Source: CAVTJL01 sp963735065 (GTDB taxonomy: Bacteria > Pseudomonadota > Alphaproteobacteria > Geminicoccales > Geminicoccaceae). Taken from it: a stretch of 64,000 nucleotides of DNA. The notes under the pieces are model-generated. The model was not told the origin of the DNA. It made no database searches and worked only from the letters and a program-made list of their open reading frames with translations. The stretch is from contig CAVTJL010000004.1 of the NCBI GenBank assembly GCA_963735065.1, positions 558,001 to 622,000 on the forward strand, written 5' to 3'. Every line of letters starts with the position of its first letter. The first letter of the stretch is position 1. Positions 8,550-17,351 of this stretch are shown piece by piece. The translations under genes were made by a program, and so were the position numbers.

Positions 8550-9296
8550 TCAATTGCGGTATTCGGGCTCTTCCTTGTCGAGGATGCGCCTGAGCGCGCT
8601 GAAATGGCGCTCGGCCAGGCCGGCATATTCCTGCCGGTGCTGCTGGGCCGCGGCACGCTGGATGTCCTCGGAGATGGTGCGCAGCTTGTGGCCGCCGGTC
8701 TCCGCCAGCACCTGGGCCTGCGCTGCGCGCTCGAGATAATAGAGGTCGGTGAAGGCCTCGCCGACATTGGCGCCGGTGACGATGACCCCGTGGCAGGCGA
8801 GGAAGAGGGCGCTGCCGTTGCCCAGCTTCGCCGCCAGCCGGTCGCCCTCCGTCTCGTCGAGCGCGAGGCCGGTATAGTCGTCGTCATAGGAGGTGCGCCC
8901 GTAGAACATCAGCGCGTTCTGCTCGCACATGCGGAGCCGGCCGCCCTCGCGCAGCGTGAGCGCCGTCGCGTAGGGCATATGGGTGTGCATGACGCAGGTC
9001 GCCTGGGGCGCTCCCAGATGGACGCGGGAGTGGATGAAGAAGGCGGTGGGCTCCACCGTGTTCTCGCCCTCGAGCACGGTGCCGTCGGCGGCGCAGAGCA
9101 CGAGCGAGGAGGCGGTGATCTCCGACCAGTGCCAGCCATAGGGGTTGATCAGAAAGCGATCGCCCCGCACGACGCCGTCCTCGTCGGCGACGGCGAGCGA
9201 GAAGTGGTTGCAGACCCCCTCGTGCAGGCCGAGCCGCGCGGCCCAACGCAGGCTACAGGCGAGATCCCTGCGCTGCTCCTCGATGCTGACGGCCAT
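8550..9296 (-). CDS. Class II aldolase/adducin family protein
   Basis: Predicted 248-residue metal-dependent class II aldolase/adducin-fold protein. Zinc-binding histidines are in CVMHTHMPYATAL and later in LACHGVIVTG. These enzymes cleave or epimerise sugar phosphates, or decarboxylate; several relatives are annotated only as family members. The start at 9296 was chosen for GAAGGGAGA upstream; earlier in-frame codons have no such site. It is upstream of the thiolase gene on the same strand with 91 bp between, so co-transcription is possible. Confidence 0.88.
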   Translation of the reverse strand: MAVSIEEQRRDLACSLRWAARLGLHEGVCNHFSLAVADEDGVVRGDRFLINPYGWHWSEITASSLVLCAADGTVLEGENTVEPTAFFIHSRVHLGAPQATCVMHTHMPYATALTLREGGRLRMCEQNALMFYGRTSYDDDYTGLALDETEGDRLAAKLGNGSALFLACHGVIVTGANVGEAFTDLYYLERAAQAQVLAETGGHKLRTISEDIQRAAAQQHRQEYAGLAERHFSALRRILDKEEPEYRN

Positions 9297-9467
9297 CGGC
9301 GACGTTCTCCCTTCGCGTTGATCATCAAGGGGACTGCCTGGATCGGGCCATGCCGTCAAGCGGGCCCGAGAGCTCGCTCTCCTATTGGTAGTAGACAGAG
9401 ATCGATGTTCGCATTAATCGCTCATAAGGAGAATTGACGGAACAAAAATCAATCTCAAGGAGATGAT

Positions 9468-9959
9468 GTGCCAGCCAAGCAGCATGCTCAGCGACCGTCG
9501 GGGCGGCCCATCCGGGCCACGGGGCTCATTCTCACGCTTCTCCTCCTCCAAGCCTGCATGAGCGCCCAGGACCATCGGGCCGCGGTCGCGGATGCCGGAG
9601 GAGACCGTCTCACCGTCGGCACGGTGCAGCGCGAGATCCACAAGGGCATGTCCAGCGCGGAGGTCGCCGCTGCTCTCGGCGCGCCGAACATCGTCAGCAC
9701 GGATGAGCAGGGGCGGGAGCAATGGATCTACGACAAGATCGCGACCGAGCAGGCCTATTCCGGCAGCAGGGGCGGTGTCGGTGGCGTCGGGCTGGCCGGC
9801 GGTGTGGGGGCGCTGGGGGTTCTGGGTGGGCTTCTCGGCGGCAGCTTCGATCAGTCCGCAGGGGCCAGCAGCACGTCGCAGCGCACCTTGACCATCATCG
9901 TCGCGTTCGACGAGCAGAAGCGCGTGCGCGACGTCGCCTACCGCCAGTCCAGCTTCTGA
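9468..9959 (+). CDS. SmpA/OmlA (BamE)-domain lipoprotein
   Basis: Predicted 163-residue lipoprotein. The signal peptide ends with LLLLQAC, so C30 would be lipidated. A SmpA/OmlA-type segment follows (KGMSSAEVAAALGAPN, then REQWIYD), the fold seen in the outer-membrane assembly factor BamE. A glycine-rich stretch (residues about 100-124) and a final strand complete it. The GTG start at 9468 follows AAGGAG by five bases; two ATG codons just upstream are in other frames. It is first of three lipoprotein genes spaced 10 and 1 bp apart, so an operon is likely. It is not the main BamE, which has a different context. Confidence 0.8.
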   Translation: MPAKQHAQRPSGRPIRATGLILTLLLLQACMSAQDHRAAVADAGGDRLTVGTVQREIHKGMSSAEVAAALGAPNIVSTDEQGREQWIYDKIATEQAYSGSRGGVGGVGLAGGVGALGVLGGLLGGSFDQSAGASSTSQRTLTIIVAFDEQKRVRDVAYRQSSF

Positions 9960-9969
9960 GGAGCAGGCG

Positions 9970-10509
9970 ATGAGACCCTGGCGTAGGTTCATGGTCGTGG
10001 GCAGCGCATGGGCGGTGCTCCTGGTCGCAGCGTGCCAGCCCACCGTTCCCAAGGACGCGCTGGCGCTGTCCCCCCAAAGTCTCGAGGACCGTGAGCTCGA
10101 GAGCCGGCGCTTCGCCACCCTCGACGAGAAAAAGCTTCTCGCGGCGAGCGCAGCCGTCCTGCAGGACCTGGGCTTCACGATCGAGAACAGCGAGACGGCC
10201 GTCGGCCTGATCGTCGCTAGCAAGGATCGCGATGCGACCGAGACGGGCCAGATCGTGGGCGCCGTCGCGATGGCCGTCCTGTTCGGCGTCTACATGCCGA
10301 CCGACCGGAACCAGCAGATCAAGGCGAGCCTGGTGACGGCACCGATCGGCGACGGCGCCTCCACGCGGGTTCGAATCACCTTCGAGCGGGTCGTCTGGAA
10401 CACGCAGGGGCAGGTGACCAAGCGCGAGGCATTGCGGGACACCGCGCTCTACCAGTCGTTCTTCGACAAGCTGAGCCAGAGCGTCTTCCTCCAGGCGAAC
10501 GGGATCTGA
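9970..10509 (+). CDS. Lipoprotein of unknown function (paralogue of next gene)
   Basis: Predicted 179-residue lipoprotein with a signal peptide ending LLVAAC (C22). The mature part shares a pattern with the next gene: ESRRF, a VLQDLGFTIENSE strand, then QSFFDKLSQSVFL near the C-terminus. A hydrophobic stretch IVGAVAMAVLFGVYM lies near residue 100. I do not recognise a named domain. It starts 10 bp after the BamE-like lipoprotein and is followed one base later by its paralogue, so the three probably act together in the envelope. Confidence 0.8.
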   Translation: MRPWRRFMVVGSAWAVLLVAACQPTVPKDALALSPQSLEDRELESRRFATLDEKKLLAASAAVLQDLGFTIENSETAVGLIVASKDRDATETGQIVGAVAMAVLFGVYMPTDRNQQIKASLVTAPIGDGASTRVRITFERVVWNTQGQVTKREALRDTALYQSFFDKLSQSVFLQANGI

Positions 10510-10510
10510 C

Positions 10511-10936
10511 ATGGCAGCCCTTAGACCCTATGCCCCCGTGCTGGCACTGGCCGTGGCGCTGAGCGCCTGCCAGATGGACAGCCGCCAGCAGGCGCTCTCG
10601 ACCTCGGCGTCGGCGGTTGAGCTTCGCAGCTTTCAGAGCAGGGTGTTCGACACGACCGATCGGGAGCGGACGATGCGGACGATCATCGCTACGCTCCAGG
10701 ACCTAGGGTTCGTGGTCGACAGCGCGGATGAGACGCTCGGCACCGTCAGCGGGACGAAGCTCAACGGCTATCAGCTCAAGATGACGGTGAGCATCAGGCC
10801 TCGCGGTGACACGCAGACGCTCGTGCGCGCCAACGCGCAGTACAACCTGACGCCGGTCGACGAGCCTCAGCCCTATCAGCAGTTCTTCGCGGCCCTGGAG
10901 AAAGCGATGTTTCTGAGCGCGCACGGCGCAGACTGA
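10511..10936 (+). CDS. Lipoprotein of unknown function (paralogue of previous gene)
   Basis: Predicted 141-residue lipoprotein with lipobox VALSAC (C20). It resembles the preceding protein: ELRSFQSRVF, TLQDLGFVVDSADETLG and QQFFAALEKAMFL match the same positions, without the internal hydrophobic stretch. The start codon is one base after the previous stop, so translation is probably coupled. It lies 30 bp before an EcfG-type promoter driving the entericidin gene. Function is unknown; envelope location is inferred from the lipobox. Confidence 0.8.
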   Translation: MAALRPYAPVLALAVALSACQMDSRQQALSTSASAVELRSFQSRVFDTTDRERTMRTIIATLQDLGFVVDSADETLGTVSGTKLNGYQLKMTVSIRPRGDTQTLVRANAQYNLTPVDEPQPYQQFFAALEKAMFLSAHGAD

Positions 10937-10965
10937 GCCCCCGCCGAGTGGTCCTCCTCCCGCGC

Positions 10966-10991
10966 GGAACCTTGCGCGGCACTCGTCCGTT
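10966..10991 (+). promoter_or_regulatory. EcfG-type (general stress) promoter of the entericidin gene
   Basis: GGAAC at 10966-10970 and CGTT at 10988-10991 are 17 bases apart. This matches the alphaproteobacterial EcfG consensus GGAAC-N16/17-CGTT exactly. It ends 35 bp before the entericidin ATG at 11027, a good distance for a promoter. Small entericidin-like lipoproteins are common stress-regulon members, which supports the call. Confidence 0.75.
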
Positions 10992-11026
10992 ATCGGCCGC
11001 GATAGAGAAAAGGAGGACAATCCGAC

Positions 11027-11191
11027 ATGCGACGCATCCTGTCCCTCGTCATCATGATGGCCTTCGGCCTCGCCCTCGCGGCCTGTGGCGACACCTGGAG
11101 CGGGTTCAAGGAAGACACCGGCCAGAACACGGCCGCGACCGGCAAGGCCCTGGAGAAGGCCGGCGATAAAGTCGAGGATTCGGCCCAGTAG
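11027..11191 (+). CDS. Entericidin A/B family lipoprotein
   Basis: A 54-residue lipoprotein. The signal peptide ends GLALAAC (C20), followed by GDTWSGFKEDTGQN and an amphipathic, charged tail (ALEKAGDKVEDSAQ), the layout of entericidins. AAAAGGAGGA lies just upstream of the ATG. In Escherichia coli entericidin B is a stationary-phase, stress-regulated membrane-active lipoprotein, with entericidin A as its antidote. Here a single gene sits behind an EcfG-type promoter. Whether it is toxic or structural is not known from sequence. It converges on a small membrane ORF on the other strand. Confidence 0.85.
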   Translation: MRRILSLVIMMAFGLALAACGDTWSGFKEDTGQNTAATGKALEKAGDKVEDSAQ

Positions 11192-11225
11192 GCTCAACGG
11201 CCAAGAGCGCGGGCGCCGCCGCCTG

Positions 11226-11360
11226 TCAGCCGGCGGCGCTGGCGCTCGCGTTGTCGGGCTGCACCCCGCTGGGCGCAATGGCCATCGGCGTCGGCCGCTG
11301 CATCAGCAGCATCAGGCCGAGCAGGACTGCACCCAGAAAGACGATGGCTCGCGAGACCAT
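11226..11360 (-). CDS. Putative 44-residue single-pass membrane protein
   Basis: A short open frame encoding 44 residues with one hydrophobic segment (AIVFLGAVLLGLMLLMQ, residues 5-21) and a polar C-terminus. GAAGGTGA lies upstream of the ATG at 11360. It converges on the entericidin gene with 34 bp between the stops. No family is recognised. The ribosome-binding site and membrane segment argue for a real gene, but its length keeps confidence moderate. Confidence 0.5.
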   Translation of the reverse strand: MVSRAIVFLGAVLLGLMLLMQRPTPMAIAPSGVQPDNASASAAG

Positions 11361-11510
11361 GGGTCACCTTCGACGCCCGGGCGGTACGATCGCCCTTTGA
11401 CGTCCTCACGCTAGCGCCGGGCCGGTTAACGCGCCGTGACGAAGAGCACACTCGGCGTGTCGACGAGCGACATTTCCTTTGGACTGGAAAGCGGGCTCCT
11501 CTTGTGACCG

Positions 11511-12972
11511 TCAGGCCACAACGTGGTTGGTGCTCGACGGGTGGTCGACGAGGTCGCTCGCCGTCAGCTTCGTGACGCCCTGGATGAGGATGCTGTTGGC
11601 GCCCGTCCAGTGGTCGGTCGTGCCCGAGGCCACATCGAGGTCGATGACGAGCGCCTTGCCGATCTCGGGCGCCTCGCCCGGCATCAAGAGCTCGTGGTTC
11701 TCGACGTGCACGGAGGCGTCCTTCTTGTCGATGACGCCGTTGTGGTTGGTGTCCAGGATGTCGAGGGTCAGCGCCTGGCCGCTCGAGCCGTAGAGATCGA
11801 TCCTGTCCTCGCCGGGGTGGAAGTCGCTCACCTGGTCGGCGCCAGGATTGCCCGAGATGTAGTCCATCTTGAAGATGTCGTGGCCGCCGCGGCTGTGGAG
11901 CTCGCCGGTGAGCAGGTCGTCGCCGCCCCGCCCGTCGATGATCTCGCCGCCGCTGCCCGAGACGATCCAGTTGTCTCGCGAGTCGCCGGTCACGGCGTGG
12001 CCGTCCGTGCTCGTTCCGTAGATGTCGTAATAGGTCTTGGTGTCCACGAAGTCGCTGGCGGTGAGGCCGGTGACGCCGAAGATCGTGAGCGTGTGCGGTG
12101 CCGAATTCGAGCTGGTTGGGGTTGACCAGGCCGGCGGCGATGAAGGCGTCGCCATAGTCGATGACGGTCGAGAGCTTGGAGTGGCCGTTGTAGGTCGCGT
12201 CCTCGATCTTGACGTAGGTGTCCGAGTTGTCGAGCACGCCGTCATGGTTGGTGTCGACGAGATCGAACTGGCCGCGCGTGTGGCTGAAGCCGCTGCTGTC
12301 ATGCCGATAATAGACGAGGTCGAGCTGGTCCTGGCCGTGCTTGAAGTCGGTGACGATCGCCGGCTGCTCGCCGAGCGCCGGGGTGTGATAGAGGGGGCGG
12401 AAGGTGTCGTACCAGATGCGGCCCTCGAAGATGTCGCGGCCCCCGCCGCCGATCAGGATGTCGAAGCCGGGGTTGCTGCCGGAGTTGTAGGGCGAGATCG
12501 GACCGCCATGCAGGCGGTCATTGCCACCACCGCCATTCAGGATGTCGTCGCCACCGTAGCCGCCGAAGAGATAGTCGTTGCCGCTACCGCCGATCAGGGT
12601 GTCGTTGCCCCCGCCGCCGTCCATGATGTCGTTGCCGGAGCCGCCGTTCAGGTAGTCGTTGCCGGCATTCTGGTTGTCGACGACGAGGAAGCCGCTATCG
12701 CCGAAGATCTGATCGTCGCCGGAGCCGCCGATCAGCTTGTCGCTGCCATAGCCGCCGGTGATCTGGTCGTTGCCGCCCTCGCCGTTGATGTAGTCTGCAC
12801 CGCTCGTCCCATGCAGGACGTCGTCGCCGTTGGTGCCGGCGATGTCGTTGTAGGCCTGGCTCGCCTTGTGGGCGCTGGCGGTCGAGAAGGCGACCGTGTC
12901 GGCCGCGGACAGGTCCGAGGCATAGTCGTTCGGCCAGACCGAGCTCTGGCTGGTGGTCGTCTCCGCCATCAT
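11511..12972 (-). pseudogene. RTX-type calcium-binding secreted protein, interrupted by a frameshift
   Basis: The first part (about 290 codons) has many glycine-aspartate RTX nonapeptides (pattern GGxGxDxL, residues about 45-185). Two EF-hand/dockerin-like segments follow (DLVDTNHDGVLDNSD before the break and LDTNHNGVIDKKD after it). Near 12095-12103 the frame is lost after QLEFG and resumes one base later at HTLTIFGVTGL, which continues to the stop at 11511. Removing one base restores an open frame of about 487 codons. AAGGTGG precedes the ATG at 12972. RTX proteins are exported by type I secretion; no such exporter is in the window. The break is a true mutation or an assembly error. Without a fix the first frame runs on to 11194 as non-homologous residues. 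Confidence 0.8.
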
Positions 12973-13225
12973 TTCCCCACCTTGCTGGCGTTTTGCGAGC
13001 CGTGGCCGGCGGGCTCACACCGCCACGGCCCTCTGCTCTTCTCTCGGCCGGGCCGAAATCCGGCCGGCTTCGCGCGGCGAGAAATCGCCGCTCGGCGCAG
13101 CCTACGCAAGTGAAGACACAACACAGTCGCGTCGCCGAGTGACGGATCAATGCCGAGCATAGGGGGGTATTCGCGGGAGGGACCCGCCGGAGCGAGCTCG
13201 GCGCCGAGCCCGCGGCGCAGGCACC

Positions 13226-13699
13226 TCACCGCTCGGGCAGCGGCAGGGCCGTGTCGTTCTTCACCTCGCGCAGGGTGAAGCTCGACTTGACGTGCACGAC
13301 ACCCGGGATCTGGAAGACGACGTCGTTCAGGAAGCGGTCATAGGCGCGGATGTTCGGCACGTAGACCTTGAGCATGAAGTCTGCATCGCCGGTGACCGCG
13401 TAGCACTCGACGATCTCGGGCTGGTCCTTGATGGCGCGCTCGAACTCGAGCAGCGAGTCGCGGTTGTGCATTTGAAGGTTGATGTGGAGAAACACGCACT
13501 CGCCGACGCCCACCTTGTCGGGGTCGAGGATGGCGGCGTAGCGGCGGATCACCCCTTCCTTCTCGAGCTCGCGGACGCGGCGCCAGCACGGGCTCGGCGA
13601 GAGGCCGATCCGCTCGGCCAGCTCCTGGTTGGTAAGCCTGCCTTCGTGCTGCAGCACATCGAGAATGCGACGCTTGACCTCGTCGTCGTGGGCCGTGCT
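13226..13699 (-). CDS. Lrp/AsnC family transcriptional regulator
   Basis: Predicted 157-residue Lrp/AsnC regulator: an N-terminal winged helix-turn-helix (LTNQELAERIGLSPSPCWRRVRELEKEG, about residues 22-49) and a C-terminal RAM/AsnC effector domain ending VKSSFTLREVKNDTALPLPER. Such proteins sense amino acids and often control the neighbouring gene. It diverges from the indolepyruvate oxidoreductase gene (157 bp between the starts), which suggests control of aromatic or branched amino acid breakdown. The start at 13699 is the best family match; earlier codons add an unlike extension. Confidence 0.93.
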   Translation of the reverse strand, partial: STAHDDEVKRRILDVLQHEGRLTNQELAERIGLSPSPCWRRVRELEKEGVIRRYAAILDPDKVGVGECVFLHINLQMHNRDSLLEFERAIKDQPEIVECYAVTGDADFMLKVYVPNIRAYDRFLNDVVFQIPGVVHVKSSFTLREVKNDTALPLPER

Positions 13700-13856
13700 C
13701 ATCGGAAGCTTCTTTCGCCTGATACCCGCCCGAGCGGCATGTTCTGCCGCAGCATCGGCCAACGGAAGGAGACATAGCAAGCACATTCCCCTCCATCGGG
13801 GCTAGCCTCGGGGTGTGGCGGTGGCGGGCGGGAGCCCGCCTGGAAGGAGGCCTCGG

Positions 13857-16800
13857 ATGGTGGCGTCGAGCGCGACCCTCGATCAGGGATACACTCTCCA
13901 GGATCGCTACGATCGCGACGAGGGACGTGTCTTCATCACCGGGACGCAGGCGCTGGTGCGGCTGCTGATGGAGCAGCGGCGACGCGATCGCGCGCAGGGG
14001 CTCAACACGGCGGGCTTCGTCTCGGGCTATCGCGGGTCGCCGGTGGCGGGGCTGGATCTGGCGCTGTGGGAGGCGCGCGGCCGCCTCGAGCAGGAGGGCA
14101 TCCGCTTCCAGCCGGGTCTCAACGAGGCCCTGGCGGCCACCGCCGTTCTGGGCTCCCAGCAGGTGGAGAGCGAGGGCCGGGCCAAGGTCGATGGCGTCTT
14201 TGGCATGTGGTACGGCAAGGGGCCGGGCGTCGACTGGGCCGGCGATGCGATCAAGCACGCCAACGCCTACGGCACCTCGCCGCGTGGCGGGGTGCTGCTC
14301 GTTGCGGGCGACGATCACGGCGCCGTCTCCTCGACCATGGCGCATCAGAGCGATCAGACGCTCGCCGCCTGGTCGATCCCTGTGCTCAATCCCGCCGGTG
14401 TGGCCGACTATCTGGAGCTCGGCCTCTACGGCTGGGCCCTGTCGCGCTTCTCGGGCGCCTGGGTGGGCGTGAAGGCGATCTCCGAGACCGTCGAGAGCGC
14501 CGCCACGGTCGCGCTGCCGGGTCTCGGGCGACGCTTCGTCACGCCGGACGATTTCGTCGTGCCTCGTGGCGGTCTCCACTTCCGCTGGCAGGACCCGCCC
14601 AGCGTCGCGATCGAGGAGCGGCTTCAGCTCAAGCTCGAGGCCGCGGAGGCCTTCGCCCGCGCCAACGCGCCGGATCGCCTGATCGTCGAGGCGGAGGACG
14701 CCTGGCTCGGCATCGTCACGGTCGGCAAGGCGCATGGCGACCTGATGGAGGCGCTGCGCCTGCTGGGCGTGGGCGACGAGCGCACGCTCCGGCAGCTGGG
14801 TGTGCGCATCTTGAAGGTGGCGCAGAGCTTTCCGCTCGACGGCCGGGGAATCCGACGCCTCGCGCGGGGGCTGCGCACGCTCCTCGTCGTCGAGGAGAAG
14901 CGCCCGCTCGTCGAGCTCCAGATCAAGGATCTTCTCTATGGGCAGGGGCCGGAGGTGCTGGGCAAGAAGGACCGCACCGGCCGGCCGCTGCTGCCCGCGA
15001 CCGGCGAGCTCAGGCCGCATCGGCTGCTGCCGGCGCTGGCCGGGCTGATCACCGAGCGGCACCCCGAGCTGGATTTCGGGCCGGTGCTGAGGCGCTACCG
15101 GGTGGAGACGCCCGTCGAGCGCGATCCCGTCAAGCGCACGCCTTATTTCTGCTCCGGCTGCCCACACAACAGCTCGACCAAGGTGCCCGAGGGCTCGAAG
15201 GCGATGGCCGGCATCGGCTGCCATGTGATGGCGACCTGGATGCCCGAGCGCCAGACGGCCGGGATCACCCAGATGGGCGGCGAGGGCGCCAACTGGGTGG
15301 GCCTCGCCCCCTTCGTCGAGACGCAGCACGTCTTCCAGAATCTCGGCGACGGCACCTATTTCCATTCGGGCCATCTGGCGATCCGCCAGGCGGTCATGGC
15401 CGGGGCGCGGATCACCTACAAGATCCTCTACAATGATGCGGTGGCGATGACGGGCGGCCAGCCGGTGGACGGCAAGCTCACCGTGCCGCAGATCACGCGG
15501 CAGATGTGGAACGAGGGTGTCCGGCGCATCGTCGTCGTGAGCGACGAGCCGGCACGGCATGGCCGCGAGGCCGATCTGGCGCCCGGAGTCGAGGTCTTCG
15601 ATCGGCACGAGCTGGACCGCGTCCAGCGCGAGCTTCGCGACTTTCCCGGCGTCAGCGTGCTCGTCTACGACCAGACCTGCGCTGCCGAGAAGCGCAGGCG
15701 GCGCAAGAAGGGGACCTTCCCCCAGCCGGCGCGGCGTGCCTTCATCAACGATCTCGTCTGCGAGGGCTGCGGCGACTGCTCGAAAGCCTCGAACTGCCTC
15801 TCCGTCGCTCCCCTCGAGACGGAGCTGGGCACCAAGCGCGCGATCGACCAGTCGTCCTGCAACGTCGATCTCTCCTGCGTCGACGGCTTCTGCCCGAGCT
15901 TCGTCACCGTCGAGGGCGGGGCGCTGGTCCGTCCGGCAGGCCTCGATCCGAGCGACCCGGCGCTGGCCGCGCACTTCGCCGGGCTGCCGGAGCCGGAGCT
16001 GGAACATCGGGAAAGCGTCTACGATCTGCTGGTCACCGGCGTCGGCGGGACGGGCGTGCTGACGGTGGGCGCTCTCGTCGGCATGGCGGCCCATCTCGAG
16101 GGCCGCGGTGCCACCGTGCTGGACTTCACCGGCCTCGCCCAGAAGGGCGGGGCGGTGCTGAGCCATGTCCGGATCGGCCGCGCCGGCGCCACCGTGACCC
16201 AGCCGCGCATCGAGCCCCTCGATGCCGAGGCGGTCATCGCCTGCGATCTCGTCGTCGCCGCGGGTGCCGAGGCGCTGCGCACGATCCGTCCCGGCGCTGC
16301 GCGCATCGTGGGCAATGCGCACGCGCTGCCGACGGCGGACCTCATCCGCGACCCGTCCTTTCGCATCGACACGGAGCGGCTGGCGCGTCGCCTTCGGCAG
16401 GTGGCAGGGCAGGACCGCGTGGACCTCGTCGATGCCGACCGTCTGGCGCGCGCTGTCACGGGCGATGCCATCGGGGCGAACGTGCTGCTGCTGGGCTTCG
16501 CCTGGCAGAAGGGGCTCGTGCCCGTGAGCCTCTCGGCTCTCGAGCGGGCGATCGAGCTGAACGGCGTGGCGGTGGCGGCGAACAAGCAGGCCTTCGCCTG
16601 GGGACGCCTCGCGGCCCATGACCCGGCGCTCGTCGCCCGGCTCGTCGACGAGGCGCTCGGCACCGAGCGCCGGCCGCCCGCGGACTTCGAGGCGCTGGTC
16701 GCGCATCGCCGGGGCTTTCTCGTCGCCTATCAGAGCGAGGCCTATGCCGCCGCCTATGAGAGCTTCGTGCGCCGGGTCGCGGCGGCGGAGCGGGATGCGA

Positions 16801-17351
16801 TCGGCCCGGACGAGCCAAAGCTGGCCACGGCCGTGGCCGAGGGTCTCTTTCGCCTGATGGCCTACAAGGACGAGTACGAGGTGGCCCGGCTCTTCACGGA
16901 GGGCCGCTTCCAGGCGCGCCTCAAGAGCACCTTCGAGGGCCATCCGGTCGTGCGCTTCCACATGGCGCCGCCCTTCCTCGCGAGGCGTCGCGCAGGGAGC
17001 GAGGTGCCGGCCAAGATCACGCTCGGGCCCTGGATGCTTCGGGCGATGCGGCTGCTGGCGCCGCTCAAGGTGCTGCGCGGGACGGCGCTCGATCCGTTCG
17101 GGCGGACGGCCGAGCGGCGCATGGAGCGGCGGCTGATCGGCGCGTATCGGGCCATGATCGAGGAGGTCCTGGGCGAGCTCCGACCCGAGACGCTCGATCT
17201 TGCCGTGGCGGCCGCGCGGTCGGTCGATCGGGTCCGCGGCTTCGGGCACGTCAAGGCGCAGGGCGTCGAGCGCTACGAGCGGGAGCGAGACGCGCTGCTG
17301 GCCAGGATCCGGGCGCTCACGCAGGATGGCCTGCCGATCGCCGCGGAGTGA
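13857..17351 (+). CDS. Indolepyruvate ferredoxin oxidoreductase, fused alpha-beta (IorA-IorB type)
   Basis: Predicted 1164-residue fused 2-oxoacid:ferredoxin oxidoreductase. It oxidatively decarboxylates aryl pyruvates (from transaminated aromatic amino acids) to acyl-CoA, reducing ferredoxin. In order: a pyrimidine-binding region, the TPP-binding region (CSGCPHNSS, then GDGTYFHSGH near residue 500), a cysteine-rich iron-sulphur segment (CEGCGDC near 637 with further cysteines to about 680), and a C-terminal gamma-like domain starting GVGGTGVLTVGALVG. Length matches the fused proteobacterial family of about 1150 residues. GGAAGGAGG precedes the ATG at 13857. It diverges from the Lrp regulator; a 7-bp-stem hairpin lies just before the ribosome-binding site. 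Confidence 0.93.
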   Translation: MVASSATLDQGYTLQDRYDRDEGRVFITGTQALVRLLMEQRRRDRAQGLNTAGFVSGYRGSPVAGLDLALWEARGRLEQEGIRFQPGLNEALAATAVLGSQQVESEGRAKVDGVFGMWYGKGPGVDWAGDAIKHANAYGTSPRGGVLLVAGDDHGAVSSTMAHQSDQTLAAWSIPVLNPAGVADYLELGLYGWALSRFSGAWVGVKAISETVESAATVALPGLGRRFVTPDDFVVPRGGLHFRWQDPPSVAIEERLQLKLEAAEAFARANAPDRLIVEAEDAWLGIVTVGKAHGDLMEALRLLGVGDERTLRQLGVRILKVAQSFPLDGRGIRRLARGLRTLLVVEEKRPLVELQIKDLLYGQGPEVLGKKDRTGRPLLPATGELRPHRLLPALAGLITERHPELDFGPVLRRYRVETPVERDPVKRTPYFCSGCPHNSSTKVPEGSKAMAGIGCHVMATWMPERQTAGITQMGGEGANWVGLAPFVETQHVFQNLGDGTYFHSGHLAIRQAVMAGARITYKILYNDAVAMTGGQPVDGKLTVPQITRQMWNEGVRRIVVVSDEPARHGREADLAPGVEVFDRHELDRVQRELRDFPGVSVLVYDQTCAAEKRRRRKKGTFPQPARRAFINDLVCEGCGDCSKASNCLSVAPLETELGTKRAIDQSSCNVDLSCVDGFCPSFVTVEGGALVRPAGLDPSDPALAAHFAGLPEPELEHRESVYDLLVTGVGGTGVLTVGALVGMAAHLEGRGATVLDFTGLAQKGGAVLSHVRIGRAGATVTQPRIEPLDAEAVIACDLVVAAGAEALRTIRPGAARIVGNAHALPTADLIRDPSFRIDTERLARRLRQVAGQDRVDLVDADRLARAVTGDAIGANVLLLGFAWQKGLVPVSLSALERAIELNGVAVAANKQAFAWGRLAAHDPALVARLVDEALGTERRPPADFEALVAHRRGFLVAYQSEAYAAAYESFVRRVAAAERDAIGPDEPKLATAVAEGLFRLMAYKDEYEVARLFTEGRFQARLKSTFEGHPVVRFHMAPPFLARRRAGSEVPAKITLGPWMLRAMRLLAPLKVLRGTALDPFGRTAERRMERRLIGAYRAMIEEVLGELRPETLDLAVAAARSVDRVRGFGHVKAQGVERYERERDALLARIRALTQDGLPIAAE

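Noticed and set aside
9385..9420. TTGGTA and CATTAA boxes before the BamE-like lipoprotein as a sigma-70 promoter.
   Set aside because: The spacing is 21 bases, outside the usual range; the region is a likely promoter site but the boxes are not convincing.
12096..12108. GAATTCGGCACC at the RTX frameshift as a cloning adaptor remnant.
   Set aside because: It differs from known adaptors after a few bases and flanking sequence reads through in both frames as normal coding DNA.
13196..13209. 14-bp palindrome GCTCGGCGCCGAGC after the Lrp gene as an operator.
   Set aside because: Such GC palindromes occur by chance here; there is no second copy and it could as well be a transcript-end hairpin.
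12973..13225. A gene in the gap between the RTX and Lrp genes.
   Set aside because: Frames here are short or shadows without start sites; the gap is best read as the RTX promoter region.
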